A DNA stretch of 64,000 nt from Sporosarcina oncorhynchi (GCF_033304615.1 NZ_CP129118.1:2352001-2416000); one strand, 5' to 3'; shown: positions 48,702 through 58,414, counted from the first letter of the stretch. The notes: a model not told the origin generated them from the sequence alone. Numbers and translations are program-made.

Positions 48702-48887
48702 TTGATCCTTATTGTCACAATCATATTTTCATTGTTTTATTTATTCCAGATAAATAAAATGACATTTGCGTTATGTCAATCACGCGAAATTCCTGAAGAG
48801 AAGCAACCTAAAATATATCGTACGGTTAACATCCTAGTCACGATCTTGATTTTGTCATTATATCTAGAAGTACTATTGAAAGTGTAA
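48702..48887 (+). CDS. Small membrane protein (61 aa), unknown
   Basis: Not recognised. The TTG start at 48702 is six bases after AGGAGG; the ATG at 48696 is too close to that site. Two hydrophobic stretches (about 1-15 and 40-58, VNILVTILILSLYLEVLL) flank a polar loop with CQSREIPEEKQPKIYR. It occupies the place of B. subtilis yhaI but does not resemble it. A terminator follows. Confidence 0.7.
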   Translation: MILIVTIIFSLFYLFQINKMTFALCQSREIPEEKQPKIYRTVNILVTILILSLYLEVLLKV

Positions 48888-48898
48888 TGTAGAAAATA

Positions 48899-48944
48899 GG
48901 AAAAGCCCGACACGCCCTATTAATAGGCTGTCGGACTTTTTTTA
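48899..48944. terminator. Terminator between convergent small genes
   Basis: AAAAGCCCGACA...GCC pairs with GGC...TGTCGGACTTTT around ctattaata, with T-rich flanks on the plus strand. It lies between the small membrane gene and the convergent YjcZ-like gene. Confidence 0.85.
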
Positions 48945-48946
48945 TT

Positions 48947-49045
48947 TTAGTACAGGTATGCAGCTCCGACGATGATCAAAAGAATGAACAATACAACAAT
49001 CAACGCGAATCCAGAAGAACCTTGCCCGTGGCTATATCCACTCAT
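48947..49045 (-). CDS. YjcZ/SscA-family sporulation micropeptide (32 aa)
   Basis: On the minus strand, ATG 49045 follows AGGAGGTGCTCCT and opens 32 codons: a Gly/His-rich start MSGYSHGQGSSG followed by the hydrophobic segment FALIVVLFILLIIVGAAYLY. This matches the YjcZ family of very small membrane peptides, several of which are made during sporulation and help coat assembly (SscA). It is too short for standard gene-finding cut-offs. The GGAGGT ribosome site and matching terminator support it as a real gene. Confidence 0.85.
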   Translation of the reverse strand: MSGYSHGQGSSGFALIVVLFILLIIVGAAYLY

Positions 49046-49121
49046 AGGAGCACCTCCTCTCTCTTTGTATGGTATGCAAATTACGTAAAGTGTTTTAGGC
49101 TATCCGAAAGAAGGAACCTTT

Positions 49122-49150
49122 TTGTCAGTAAATCGTTTTTATGTTATAGT
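49122..49150 (+). promoter_or_regulatory. prsA promoter
   Basis: TTGTCA and TATAGT are separated by 17 bases, 37 bases upstream of the prsA start codon. Confidence 0.7.
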
Positions 49151-49187
49151 ATCAAATGTTGCACATTAAAGTTAGGAGAGATATTTT

Positions 49188-50066
49188 ATGAAAAAAACAG
49201 TCCTGGCCATGAGCTTGGCGGCTTCCGTTTTAGCGCTTGGTGCATGCAGTAATGATCAAAAAGCGGCCGATGATGAAGTCATTGCCACAACTAAAGTCGG
49301 AAACATCACGAAAGAAGATCTATATACCGAAATGAAAGATGCAATCGGTACCCAAGTTATGGAGAACCTGTTACTCCAACAAGCATTGGAAAATGAATAT
49401 AAATTGTCCGATAAAGACGTGGAAGAAGAAGTGAAGAAGCAAAAAGAGGGTCTTGGTGAAAACTTCGATATGTACTTGCAACAGCAAGGCATTACAGAAG
49501 CTTTCTTTGATAAAAACGTGAAGTCACAGATGCTTCAAAAGAAACTTGTTGAGTCATTGGAAATCTCTGATGAAGATGTTAAAACAGGTCTTGAACGGGC
49601 TAAGACTGAAGTACATGCACGTCACATCGTAGTCGCAGATGAAAAAACTGCCAACGAAGTACGTCAAAAGATTGAAGATGGCGGCGATTTCGAAGCGCTT
49701 GCAAAAGAGTATTCTACTGAGCCTGTCGCTGAACAGACAGGTGGAGATTTAGGCTGGTTCGGCCCAGGTAAAATGCTATCTGAATTTGAAGATGCTGCTT
49801 ACACGCTTGAAAAAGGTGAACTGAGCCAACCTGTAAAGACAAGCTACGGCTATCACATCATCGAGCTGCTTGAAACACGTAAAGCAGAAACAGACAAAAC
49901 AGAAGATGAGATGAAAGCAGAAATCGAAGAAGGTTTAAAACGCGTTCAGTTTGAGGCAAAACTCCAAGAATTGATCAAAGCGGCTGACGTCGATATTAAA
50001 GCGGACGAATTCAAACATGTATTGGATTTGTATTTACCGGTAGCTGAAGAGAAAGACGCAAAATAA
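49188..50066 (+). CDS. prsA: Foldase lipoprotein PrsA (parvulin peptidyl-prolyl isomerase)
   Basis: Membrane-anchored extracytoplasmic foldase that helps secreted proteins and penicillin-binding proteins fold. The signal peptide ends in the lipobox LALGACSND, with the lipidated cysteine at about residue 20. An N-terminal SurA-like helical region precedes the parvulin domain (about 138-228, HARHIVVADEKTANEV ... GGDLGWFGPGKM ... SYGYHIIELLE). The 292-residue length is typical. The lipid anchor needs Lgt (34718-35524). Confidence 0.97.
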   Translation: MKKTVLAMSLAASVLALGACSNDQKAADDEVIATTKVGNITKEDLYTEMKDAIGTQVMENLLLQQALENEYKLSDKDVEEEVKKQKEGLGENFDMYLQQQGITEAFFDKNVKSQMLQKKLVESLEISDEDVKTGLERAKTEVHARHIVVADEKTANEVRQKIEDGGDFEALAKEYSTEPVAEQTGGDLGWFGPGKMLSEFEDAAYTLEKGELSQPVKTSYGYHIIELLETRKAETDKTEDEMKAEIEEGLKRVQFEAKLQELIKAADVDIKADEFKHVLDLYLPVAEEKDAK

Positions 50067-50074
50067 GCATACGA

Positions 50075-50122
50075 ATAAAAAGCTGCCGAACATCGGGAAT
50101 CCCAACGTTCGGCAGCTTTTTC
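50075..50122. terminator. Bidirectional terminator, prsA and yhaM
   Basis: AAAAAGCTGCCGAAC pairs with GTTCGGCAGCTTTTT around a 14-base loop, with A and T runs suited to both strands. Confidence 0.9.
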
Positions 50123-51061
50123 CTATTCCAAATTCGGTTTGTAAAACGAGCGGTTTTCGAGCGGAAAAATCCGTTCGCTAAATTCACCTTTCTCCGTTTT
50201 GGCTAACGCGCGATTGAGCATATTCATCTTCGCATCAATATTATCGATATAGTGGAGCACTTCAGCTTCCATGAGCATCGGACGTTTCGGGCTGCCCCAT
50301 TCTTCTTTGCCATGATGAGAAAGAACCATATGCTGCAGAAGCATTACTTCTTCGCCGGTAATCTCCAATTCATCTGCGGCTTTTGAAATTTCATTCACCA
50401 TGATTGTAATATGGCCAAGTAGATTCCCTTCGATTGTATATTGTGTACCGACAGGACCAGAAAGCTCAATCACTTTACCAACGTCATGCAGGATGATTCC
50501 AGCATATAGAAGGTCTTTATTCAATGTTGGATAAAGTTCTGCGATCGCTTTTCCGAGCTTCAGCATGGATACAACGTGATCGATCAATCCTGATACATAG
50601 TCATGATGATTCCGTGTCGCTGCGGGATATACAAGAAATGCAGCTTGGTGTTTTTTTAATAAATGACGGGTAATCCGCTGGATATGCGGATTTTTCATCT
50701 CAAAGAAATATTGCAGCAATTCTTCATAAAGAACTTCTTTGCTTTTTTCCGCAGAAGGAACCAAGTCTGAAATCGAAATGCCTTCGTCTTCTTTTACAGG
50801 ACGGATACTTTTAATGCGCAATTGGTTTTTGCCACGGTATTCATGTAATTCTCCGCCGACTTTCACAATTGTCGAAGCCCCATACAGCTTTTCATGCTCT
50901 TCTCCGGTATCCCAGAGTTTCGATTCGATATCGCCGCTCTTGTCTTGCAAAATGAGCGACATGAAAGGGCTCCCTTGCTGCGTGATCCCTTTTGTCGATT
51001 GTTTGATAAGTAGAAACAGATCGACTGGCTCTCCGACTTGATAGTCCATTAATTTTTTCAT
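50123..51061 (-). CDS. yhaM: 3'-5' exoribonuclease YhaM
   Basis: Nuclease of 312 residues with an N-terminal OB-fold (about 15-90, [20 protein letters not shown]) and a C-terminal HD domain (about 160-285) with [23 protein letters not shown] and [10 protein letters not shown]. YhaM degrades RNA and single-stranded DNA from the 3' end. It overlaps yhaN by four bases, forming the yhaO-yhaN-yhaM transcript read leftwards. Confidence 0.96.
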   Translation of the reverse strand: MKKLMDYQVGEPVDLFLLIKQSTKGITQQGSPFMSLILQDKSGDIESKLWDTGEEHEKLYGASTIVKVGGELHEYRGKNQLRIKSIRPVKEDEGISISDLVPSAEKSKEVLYEELLQYFFEMKNPHIQRITRHLLKKHQAAFLVYPAATRNHHDYVSGLIDHVVSMLKLGKAIAELYPTLNKDLLYAGIILHDVGKVIELSGPVGTQYTIEGNLLGHITIMVNEISKAADELEITGEEVMLLQHMVLSHHGKEEWGSPKRPMLMEAEVLHYIDNIDAKMNMLNRALAKTEKGEFSERIFPLENRSFYKPNLE

Positions 51062-53946
51062 GTAGCTATCGCCCCCTTGTCGTTCCCGATTGCGGAAACG
51101 TTTATAATTCTAGCAGTTGTCCACTCTTCTCTTATCTTATCATGGCAAGTCATGTAGATGAACTGATGTTTCTCGCTTAACTGTCCGACAATAGTCAGCA
51201 TTCTTTGTAGACGCTCCCCGTCGAAGTGCACGAACGGGTCATCCATCAGTATCGGGAAAGGTGCCGTCTTTTCCATAGCGATCGCCAAAGAGAGGCGCAA
51301 TGAGATATAAGCCTGCTCTTTCGTTGCCTGGCTCAGTTCAATAATGGGATAACGCGTTCCGTCATTTGCCACTGCGCGGAACAAGCCATTTTCTGTGATT
51401 TCCAGCCCGACATATACCCCAGCAGTCAATTCAGAAAAAAGATTTTCCGCCTGTTCAAGCACTTCCGGCAATTTGCGGTCTTTCAATTCTTTCATCATTC
51501 CATTGATGGCCTGTACAATCGCCTGTCTAACTGCCCATCGATCAGCGAGTTCAGCAAATTCCGCTTTTTTCATTTCAAAGTATTGTTGCTTCGTTTGATA
51601 CACTTCGTCCGTCAACAATTTTTCCGTCTCTGCCTTTAAAGAGGATTTTTCTTCAATCAGCAGATCCAGTTCCTTTTCGAGTTGTACAATCTGCTCATCA
51701 TTGTCCGACATCGCTATTTTCAGTTCTTCTTCTGTAACGTCTGCAAACTTGTCAATAATACGGACATTTGCGAGTTGGGCTTCACAATCCTCTAATTGAC
51801 TCTTCAGTAGCAATGTTCGTTCAACGTTTTTTTGTGCTTCGTAATAGTGTCCCTCTGATTGCACACCTGCTTCATGGAATAACTCTTCGATTTGTTTGCT
51901 GTAAGCAGCTACCAGTTCGTCCGCTTCCTTCTTCTCGACAAGTATTACTTCCAATCGTTCAGAGAGTCCGGCCTGCATCTGTTCTGTAGAACGCAGCGTC
52001 ATGTATGCTGCTCTTAAACGCTCATACAACGTATGTTCAGGTCCATCGTTCCCAACTACCGACTCAATCTTTTCCGTTCGTGCAGCTATCTGATTCTTCA
52101 ACATCCGTAGTTGCTCTTGTGAATGAAGTAGCTCGCGTTCCGTTTCTTGCACTGAACGAGCCATTCCGAAAAACTCATGCAAGATGCCGGTATTTGGAAT
52201 CTTAGCAAGTCCATAACCAAGGAAGAGGTTCTGTAACTTGTTTTCCAATACTTCCTTTTCACGTGCAATCGCTTCGTACTCACTTTCTAATTGCACCATT
52301 TTCCGATCGTTAGTGGCAATCGACCCACGCAAACGGCTTTGATTCGAACGGTAGGCGTGCATATTCTCTACTAGTCGCTCCATCTGCTGTTCTTTTCCGC
52401 CGAATTCTTCGATAATCCGTTGCATGTCTTCGTGCATCGATCCCCCAGTGTGATTGCGCTTCCCCGTTATCAAAAAAGCGGCTCCCGCTGCAATGAACAA
52501 ACCAAAAATGACAACTACCCATTGTTTCTCAGTCAAACCGAATACAACTGTTCCGATTGCTGCCACAAGGAGTAAAAGGGCAACCATCGCATTTCCGCTT
52601 GTTGCATTCTTTTGACGAGTGTTCACATAAACGCGTGCCTCAGCGAGTCTCCCCCGATTTTTTGGCCACTCTTCAATTTGCTTCTCCTCAGATGGCGAGG
52701 GAGCCTTTTCCTGTAGAGCTTGCTGCTGCAACATCAAGTCTTTCCGTTCATGCTCCACTTCAGATAGCTGCCGGTCGACATAACCAAGCTGTTGATCCAT
52801 TTCAGTTAGTTTCTGGAGGTGTTCATACAATTGCTCTTCCTTATGAATGGAAACGTCACCTGCCAAGATTTCCTCGGCCTCTGTTAATCCCAACCTGTCC
52901 AGCAACCGAAGCTTTTTCGCGGTGAATTGACGCAGATTGTCATTGAGTGTATTCACACCCGCGTGCCATTCATGCCACTCTGGTTCCCGTGCTAGCAATC
53001 TTTGCATTTCAGACAGCCGATTTACATCGTCATCCTTTTCTAGCCGGTCGCGAATCGAGCGTATTTCCTCTTTAAGTCCACGCAACTTCACTTCCGTTTC
53101 GGTCAATCTGCTATGTGCCGTCTCATACCGTCTCACTCCTTCAGCCGGGAAACGGTCTTTGTGTACATCAGCAAGTTTGTCCATCAGTATTTTTTTTCGT
53201 CTATACAAAGGAAGCGATTGAAGTTGTGCACCCAGTTGCCGGTTATCGGTGCGCAACTGTTCATGCTGTTTCTTACCATCTACCCACTGCTTTTCTATTT
53301 CGCTAATCCGTCTGACTTTTGGTGAATAGGAGGACAGCCTATCTCGTTCTTTTTTCAAATCGTCTTCAAGCTCTTTCAACTGTTGAAGAAGCACATTCAT
53401 CTCAGGCACCCGACCTGACTTTTTAAATAAATCGCCGGCTTCCTTCTCCATTTTCTTCTCCAGTTGCATCAGGGAATCGATGCCCGTTGTCCCTGATGCG
53501 AGAAGCGTGCGGCTCAACTCGGTTTCATCCATCTTTTCGAACCCCTGCAACTGAAGGACTGAAAAAGAAAAGACCGATTCAAATGACGCCCGATCATACT
53601 GCCTGACAATAGTATTCAACGCTTCTTCCCCGCCTTGCGTGCCGTCTTCAAATTGGACAGTCACTTCACCGGACGACTTCCCGCGAACGCGCTCAATCAT
53701 GCAATCACCATAAATGGCGTCATCTATATAGATGCGACCGCCATATTTGCCTCCAGATTTAGGTTCATAACGCAATTGCGTACTGTTTTTCTGAGGGAAA
53801 CCGAACAGGATTTGCAGAATGAATTGTTGAATCGTCGTCTTGCCCGCTTCATTACGTCCGTATATGACGTTAACATTTTCACTGAAGTCGATTGTCTTAT
53901 TTTCATGCTTGCCGAATCCATAGATATCGAGTTTTTTGATCTTCAT
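51058..53946 (-). CDS. yhaN: SbcC/Rad50-like ATPase YhaN
   Basis: A 962-residue AAA-type ATPase with SMC-like layout: N-terminal Walker [17 protein letters not shown] (about 34), two long coiled-coil segments (about 170-440 and 520-820) separated by a stretch with two hydrophobic segments (about 470-515, [20 protein letters not shown]), and C-terminal Walker [15 protein letters not shown] (about 905). With YhaO it resembles a Rad50-Mre11 pair. The mid-protein hydrophobic hairpin suggests membrane attachment, unlike SbcC. Confidence 0.93.
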   Translation of the reverse strand: MKIKKLDIYGFGKHENKTIDFSENVNVIYGRNEAGKTTIQQFILQILFGFPQKNSTQLRYEPKSGGKYGGRIYIDDAIYGDCMIERVRGKSSGEVTVQFEDGTQGGEEALNTIVRQYDRASFESVFSFSVLQLQGFEKMDETELSRTLLASGTTGIDSLMQLEKKMEKEAGDLFKKSGRVPEMNVLLQQLKELEDDLKKERDRLSSYSPKVRRISEIEKQWVDGKKQHEQLRTDNRQLGAQLQSLPLYRRKKILMDKLADVHKDRFPAEGVRRYETAHSRLTETEVKLRGLKEEIRSIRDRLEKDDDVNRLSEMQRLLAREPEWHEWHAGVNTLNDNLRQFTAKKLRLLDRLGLTEAEEILAGDVSIHKEEQLYEHLQKLTEMDQQLGYVDRQLSEVEHERKDLMLQQQALQEKAPSPSEEKQIEEWPKNRGRLAEARVYVNTRQKNATSGNAMVALLLLVAAIGTVVFGLTEKQWVVVIFGLFIAAGAAFLITGKRNHTGGSMHEDMQRIIEEFGGKEQQMERLVENMHAYRSNQSRLRGSIATNDRKMVQLESEYEAIAREKEVLENKLQNLFLGYGLAKIPNTGILHEFFGMARSVQETERELLHSQEQLRMLKNQIAARTEKIESVVGNDGPEHTLYERLRAAYMTLRSTEQMQAGLSERLEVILVEKKEADELVAAYSKQIEELFHEAGVQSEGHYYEAQKNVERTLLLKSQLEDCEAQLANVRIIDKFADVTEEELKIAMSDNDEQIVQLEKELDLLIEEKSSLKAETEKLLTDEVYQTKQQYFEMKKAEFAELADRWAVRQAIVQAINGMMKELKDRKLPEVLEQAENLFSELTAGVYVGLEITENGLFRAVANDGTRYPIIELSQATKEQAYISLRLSLAIAMEKTAPFPILMDDPFVHFDGERLQRMLTIVGQLSEKHQFIYMTCHDKIREEWTTARIINVSAIGNDKGAIAT

Positions 53947-53955
53947 TTGTTCACC

Positions 53956-55173
53956 TCATTTCAAAGAAGCGAGTTCTTGTAGTAGTAATTTTTCAGAGCG
54001 TTCCTGTAAGCTTCGGAAACTTTCAGCTGTTTGTGTATCCAAATAGCGGGAGGCACGAATATGTGTATACAAATCCCCTAGCACGTCAGCCCATTCATCT
54101 GTCGTCCAATTAGTCATTTGAGCCGTTACAGCCCCAATCAGCATATTGTCTGTTTGGTTTTCACGTGACGGATTGACTGCCTTCAATCGTTGCACCCAAA
54201 CAAATTGCTCATGCCCTTCCAACAATTCACGCAAACCTTCCAACCATATTTCATCACTTACCTCATCGTAAAGGGTTGCCGTTTCCGCATCCAAGCGGAT
54301 TTCCAAGTTAATAATAGATGGACCATTTTCGGATACGAATGTTTCAATTGCTTCCCGGCATGTTTCTAATAACCGATTCGCATGACGGATTGATGCGCAA
54401 GAAACGTTTAACGAAGTAAAAAGAATGACATTCGTCGAAATGAACGTCAATTCCGTATGTGTTTTTGACAGTTCAACTTCGTAAAACCCCTTTTTCCCTT
54501 GCTCATTACGATGACGCCCTTGGATATTTCCCGGATAAATAATAGGTGGTGAATCTGACAGTTGCTGGCGCTCATGGATATGGCCAAGCGCCCAATAATC
54601 ATACCGTTTGGATTGCAATTCTCCGAGCGTAAACGGCGAATAGACGGCGTGTGATTCGTTACCTGCCTGACTGCCGTGCAGCAGCCCGATATGGATCGCC
54701 TCCCGGTCGGTTGCAACAGGAAACCCGCTGATCATCTCTTGGCGCACATGACGCTGTGGATAGCTGAATCCATGTAGAACAATTTCCTGGCCTCTCACAG
54801 ATAACTTTACTTCCCCGATTTCCTCCGTAAATTCATGTACGTTCGGCGGCAGCTCGAATCGCGTCCAGCTCCCCCCTAAATGATCATGATTCCCGTAAGT
54901 TATGAAGACTGGAATCGCTGCTTCATGCAGGCGTTCCATTCCTTTTTGGAATTTTAATTGTGCTCGTAGACTGCGGTCTTCTCCGTCGTACAAGTCTCCG
55001 ACTATCACTAAAAAGTCAGGTACAGTCTTTACTGCATAATCAATCAAACGATCAAAAGCTGCAAATGTACTATTCCTCAATTCGTTCAATCTGGCGGCAG
55101 GCAAGCCTGTAATTCCTTTAAAGGGGCTATCGAGATGCAGATCGGCAGTATGTATGAAACGGATCGATGACAA
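53956..55173 (-). CDS. yhaO: Metallophosphoesterase YhaO (Mre11/SbcD-like)
   Basis: Calcineurin-type phosphoesterase of 405 residues. Metal-binding motifs are FIHTADLHLDSPFKG, IVGDLYDGED, VFITYGNHDH, LLHGSQ and ALGHIHERQ, in the family order. TTG 55173 is eight bases after TGGAGG and gives the B. subtilis-like length; ATG 55188 would overlap that site. It is followed nine bases later by the SbcC-like yhaN, and the two probably form a nuclease complex acting on DNA ends. Confidence 0.95.
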   Translation of the reverse strand: MSSIRFIHTADLHLDSPFKGITGLPAARLNELRNSTFAAFDRLIDYAVKTVPDFLVIVGDLYDGEDRSLRAQLKFQKGMERLHEAAIPVFITYGNHDHLGGSWTRFELPPNVHEFTEEIGEVKLSVRGQEIVLHGFSYPQRHVRQEMISGFPVATDREAIHIGLLHGSQAGNESHAVYSPFTLGELQSKRYDYWALGHIHERQQLSDSPPIIYPGNIQGRHRNEQGKKGFYEVELSKTHTELTFISTNVILFTSLNVSCASIRHANRLLETCREAIETFVSENGPSIINLEIRLDAETATLYDEVSDEIWLEGLRELLEGHEQFVWVQRLKAVNPSRENQTDNMLIGAVTAQMTNWTTDEWADVLGDLYTHIRASRYLDTQTAESFRSLQERSEKLLLQELASLK

Positions 55174-55249
55174 GATAAGAACCTCCATTCAAGAAAACGA
55201 ATATTTGTTCTAATTTTACCATAGAGTATCCGAAACACGAAACAAAAAT

Positions 55250-55294
55250 AGAAAACCGCTTCGCCGACCGTTTTACGGGTTGCGAAGCGGTTCT
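55250..55294 (-). terminator. yhaPQ terminator
   Basis: On the minus strand AACCGCTTCGC pairs perfectly with GCGAAGCGGTT; the loop is 17 bases and a T-rich tract follows. Confidence 0.8.
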
Positions 55295-55296
55295 AT

Positions 55297-56547
55297 TCAT
55301 TCTTTCCCTAATTGAATTGCTTTTTTAATATCCTTTAGCGAACGGGATGGTCCGTACATGAGAACTCCCCCTTTGTAGACACGTGCGCCGAACCAACCAA
55401 GTACGAAGATGGTTACAAGCATGATTGCGATTGACAACAATGGTTCCCACATCGGTAAATCGAGCATACCCACACGTAAAAACATGACTAGTGGTGCAAA
55501 GAACGGGAAGTAGGATGCATATTTCAAATAGCCAATTTCAGGATTTCCAAGTCCGGTCATAGCAATGATGAAAGCAGCTACGATAAGCAATGTCATCGGC
55601 ATAATCATTTGCTGAACATCTTCCACACGGCTGACAAGTGAGCCGAGTAGAGCAGCAAGTGTTGCATAGAGGAAATAACCGAGCAAGAAGAACACTGCCG
55701 CATAAATAAGTGTCCCAACATTCAGGTCTGAAAAGCTGAAGAAATCGCCGAATCCTCCTGGAACTTCTGTGGCAGACGTTTTCAAAGCGACGAATCCAGC
55801 AAGCCCATAGATGAGAATCTGCACAATTCCGAGCGATCCGATGCCAAGTACTTTCGCAAACATATGCTTCACCGGTGAGACGCTTGAAATAAGAATTTCC
55901 ATGACTCTTGAAGATTTTTCATTCGCCACATCCATTGCAATCATGCTTGAATACATGATGACAGACAGATAAATGACGAACATTAATACATAAACCAGCA
56001 CGCGGGCCTGATTCAATTCGTCTTCCGATTTTGCAGAAGGCGAAACATTCTTCTGCTCGAACTGTATCGGGGTGAATAACGTTTGGACTTGTTCACCATT
56101 CAAAGACAGCTCCTCTGCTTTCATCTCCGTTTGGATAGATTGCAGCGCTTCCTGAATTTGCATAGGAATGGCAAAATCCATTAGGCTCATCGTCGTATAT
56201 TCAGCTTCAATTACTCCTTGTGAATCGACTGCCAATGTTAAGACAGAGTCGATTTCTTCGCTTGTCAATTTTTCAATGAGCGCTTCCTTTGACTCGCTAG
56301 ACTGCTCCACTTTCATACCACTCAATTGTAAGGTTAGTCTATCTGCCAGCTGACCGCTTTCATCCACAACATATAGGACTTGCTCGTCATCTCCACCTCC
56401 TGTCATCGTTTGGACGGTGTCGATTATTTTAGAAATGTTTGCGAATAAGAATATCCCCGCAATCATAATCGCAGTTGTAATGACAAATGACTTCGTTTTT
56501 GCTTTCGATAAAAACGCATGTTTGAAAATAATCCAGAATTCACGCAT
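55297..56547 (-). CDS. yhaP: ABC-2 type exporter permease YhaP (NatB-like)
   Basis: A 416-residue membrane protein with an N-terminal membrane segment (about 18-38), a large extracytoplasmic loop (about 40-180) and five further segments (about 190-400), the ABC-2 layout shared with sodium exporter NatB. The start overlaps the yhaQ stop by 8 bases. Sodium or antimicrobial export is possible; the substrate is unknown. B. subtilis has yhaP in the same position next to yhaO. Confidence 0.92.
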   Translation of the reverse strand: MREFWIIFKHAFLSKAKTKSFVITTAIMIAGIFLFANISKIIDTVQTMTGGGDDEQVLYVVDESGQLADRLTLQLSGMKVEQSSESKEALIEKLTSEEIDSVLTLAVDSQGVIEAEYTTMSLMDFAIPMQIQEALQSIQTEMKAEELSLNGEQVQTLFTPIQFEQKNVSPSAKSEDELNQARVLVYVLMFVIYLSVIMYSSMIAMDVANEKSSRVMEILISSVSPVKHMFAKVLGIGSLGIVQILIYGLAGFVALKTSATEVPGGFGDFFSFSDLNVGTLIYAAVFFLLGYFLYATLAALLGSLVSRVEDVQQMIMPMTLLIVAAFIIAMTGLGNPEIGYLKYASYFPFFAPLVMFLRVGMLDLPMWEPLLSIAIMLVTIFVLGWFGARVYKGGVLMYGPSRSLKDIKKAIQLGKE

Positions 56548-57439
56548 GTTCTGTCCCTACCTTTGCAATGAAGATATCTTGCAATGAAGGCTCTTCAATC
56601 TCAAAATGACGAATCGGCCCCATTTCCAGTGCGCTCGCCAATAATTGTGCCGCTACGGATTCGTCATCAATCTGGAATACCGCACCTTCGACGGAATGGT
56701 TTGCATGGAGTACGCCTCCAATATGATCAAGGCCCGCAAGCTCATAATCAGATCGGATACGGACATTCTGCCTTCCGAAAGATCTCTTCACTTCTCTGAG
56801 TGAACCGCTGACAATTTGTTTGCCATGATGCATGATGCTCAATTGTTCACACAACTCTTCCACATGATCCATACGGTGACTTGAAAATAGAATCGTTGCT
56901 CCTTTGTTCCGAAAATCCAAAATCGCTTTCTTCAGCATTTCCACGTTCACAGGATCGAGTCCGGAAAATGGTTCGTCTAGGATAAGTAGTTTCGGATCAT
57001 GCATCAGCGCTGCAATAACCTGTATTTTTTGCTGATTCCCTTTAGACAATTCTTCTACTTTCTTGGACGTATATTGCGGTACTTCAAAACGCTCCAACCA
57101 ATACCCGATCGCTTTCTTGGCATCTGCTTTGCTCATGCCTCTTAACTCACCTAAGAAGATAAGTTGCTCTTCCACTTTCATTTTGGGATACAGACCCCGC
57201 TCTTCGGGCAAATAGCCGATTTCAGGACTTGTTGAATAGGCGATTGTTTTTCCGTTCCATGTAATCTGTCCTTCATTCGCATTCAACAGTCCTAAAATCA
57301 TCCGGAACGTCGTTGTCTTTCCCGCCCCATTGGCGCCAAGGAAACCGTACATCATGCCTTTCTCTACTGTTAGTGTTAAATCATCAACAGCGGTAAAATC
57401 CCCAAATCTTTTCGTTACATGTTTAAGTTGTAAAGCCAC
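56540..57439 (-). CDS. yhaQ: ABC exporter ATP-binding protein YhaQ (NatA-like)
   Basis: ATPase of 299 residues. Walker A is FLGANGAGKTTTFRM (about 36), the signature LSKGNQQKIQVI (about 134), Walker B LLILDEPFSGLDP (about 155), and the H-loop SSHRMDHVE (note RMDH, where the NatA subfamily often differs from other ABC proteins). It is the first gene of the yhaQ-yhaP pair. Confidence 0.95.
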   Translation of the reverse strand: MALQLKHVTKRFGDFTAVDDLTLTVEKGMMYGFLGANGAGKTTTFRMILGLLNANEGQITWNGKTIAYSTSPEIGYLPEERGLYPKMKVEEQLIFLGELRGMSKADAKKAIGYWLERFEVPQYTSKKVEELSKGNQQKIQVIAALMHDPKLLILDEPFSGLDPVNVEMLKKAILDFRNKGATILFSSHRMDHVEELCEQLSIMHHGKQIVSGSLREVKRSFGRQNVRIRSDYELAGLDHIGGVLHANHSVEGAVFQIDDESVAAQLLASALEMGPIRHFEIEEPSLQDIFIAKVGTEHA

Positions 57440-57499
57440 GTGAATTCCCCTTTCTTAAACTACTATTCTTTATTACGATTCAACGACTCGTTGGTTTCA

Positions 57500-57802
57500 C
57501 TATACTTTTCGATTGTAAAAAAAGAGGGCCGCTCCATAGGAAATCAGTAACACGCCATATGCTGAAACTGACAGCAAGAAAGCAATCTTGGCCCCTTCAT
57601 AAATTAATACGCCAAGCCACATAATCAGTAGAACGATGAGTGTTGTCACCCAAGACAATTTAATCGCTTTTGCATTCACTTGTTCGTATCGTTCATCAAA
57701 ACGGCGTTCCTTTTCTCCTTTTTTAAAATAGAGGAAAGCAATTAATAAAGTAACGCCTGCCCCTACAATAAAGCCTGCCAGACTTTCTAGCGTCGGAACC
57801 AT
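57500..57802 (-). CDS. Small three-helix membrane protein A (100 aa)
   Basis: A 100-residue integral membrane protein with three hydrophobic segments (about 8-26, 50-68, 75-95) and the cytoplasmic motif KGEKERRFDERYEQVNAKAIKLSW after the first. The protein encoded next upstream carries the same layout and motif, so they are paralogues. The motif resembles that of Bacillales proteins often found next to a small XRE regulator (DUF2178/DUF3796-like); I am unsure of the exact family. Function unknown. Confidence 0.75.
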   Translation of the reverse strand: MVPTLESLAGFIVGAGVTLLIAFLYFKKGEKERRFDERYEQVNAKAIKLSWVTTLIVLLIMWLGVLIYEGAKIAFLLSVSAYGVLLISYGAALFFYNRKV

Positions 57803-57821
57803 TTTTTCTCCCCCTATCTAT

Positions 57822-58133
57822 TTAGTGTTCTCTATTTGCAATCATCGCGCCAAAAAGCCATGACATCATATGTGTGACCCAGAGCGCCGTGAGGACAAAG
57901 AAAGCCAAGCCCGGCCCTTCCACAATCATGACGATAACCCAAGCGATTAATATAGCTCCAGTCATCACCTTCCAAGAGATGGCTCTGGCATGTCTATGAA
58001 TATTTCGATAGCGTTCATCAAACAATCGCTCTTGTTTCCCTTTTTTCCATACAAAATAGTAAACAATTGCCCAAATAGCCAATCCAAGTGGTAGTCCAGA
58101 AAGAAACGTCCAAATATTAAATCCTTCGTACAT
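57822..58133 (-). CDS. Small three-helix membrane protein B (103 aa)
   Basis: Paralogue of the neighbouring protein. It has a first hydrophobic segment (about 9-28), the shared motif KGKQERLFDERYRNIHRHARAISW, then two more segments (about 56-72 and 78-96). It starts two bases after the stop of the XRE regulator gene, so the three genes form an operon. Function unknown. Confidence 0.75.
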   Translation of the reverse strand: MYEGFNIWTFLSGLPLGLAIWAIVYYFVWKKGKQERLFDERYRNIHRHARAISWKVMTGAILIAWVIVMIVEGPGLAFFVLTALWVTHMMSWLFGAMIANREH

Positions 58134-58135
58134 GC

Positions 58136-58333
58136 TTATACCTCCTCCGGTTGAAAGACATCTTCAATGCGACAATTAAAAAGTTTAGCAATTTTGAAAG
58201 CCAATATTAATGATGGGTTGTATCGGCCTTTTTCCAATGAAATAATCGTCTGTCTGGACACTTCCAGCTTCTCCGCCAAATCATCTTGCGTTAACCCCAT
58301 GGCCGTCCGCATTTCCTTAATCAAGTTATTCAG
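58136..58333 (-). CDS. Small XRE-family regulator (likely CTG start)
   Basis: A single helix-turn-helix domain of 65 residues with MGLTQDDLAEKLEVSRQTIISLEKGRYNPS. An upstream CTG at 58333 is seven bases after GGGGGAG, the ideal spacing, and would add LNN before the TTG at 58324, which is 16 bases away from that site. The extra residues match the usual N-terminus of such regulators. The first gene of an operon with two membrane proteins; adjacent perfect palindromes upstream suggest that it represses itself. Confidence 0.85.
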   Translation of the reverse strand: MNNLIKEMRTAMGLTQDDLAEKLEVSRQTIISLEKGRYNPSLILAFKIAKLFNCRIEDVFQPEEV

Positions 58334-58354
58334 TTAAATGCTCCCCCTTTCAGT

Positions 58355-58414
58355 GTAAAGGTCGCTTTACGTAAAGGTTACTTTACTATATGTTCATTGT
58401 CAAGGAAACTTTAC
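58355..58414 (-). promoter_or_regulatory. Triple operator and promoter of the XRE operon
   Basis: Two abutting 16-bp perfect-arm palindromes, GTAAAG-N4-CTTTAC, occupy 58355-58370 and 58371-58386. A third with one mismatch lies at 58399-58414 and overlaps TTGACA (58398-58403), the likely -35 box. The best-spaced -10 candidate is the weak TAACCT at 58375-58380, inside the second palindrome. Confidence 0.7.
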
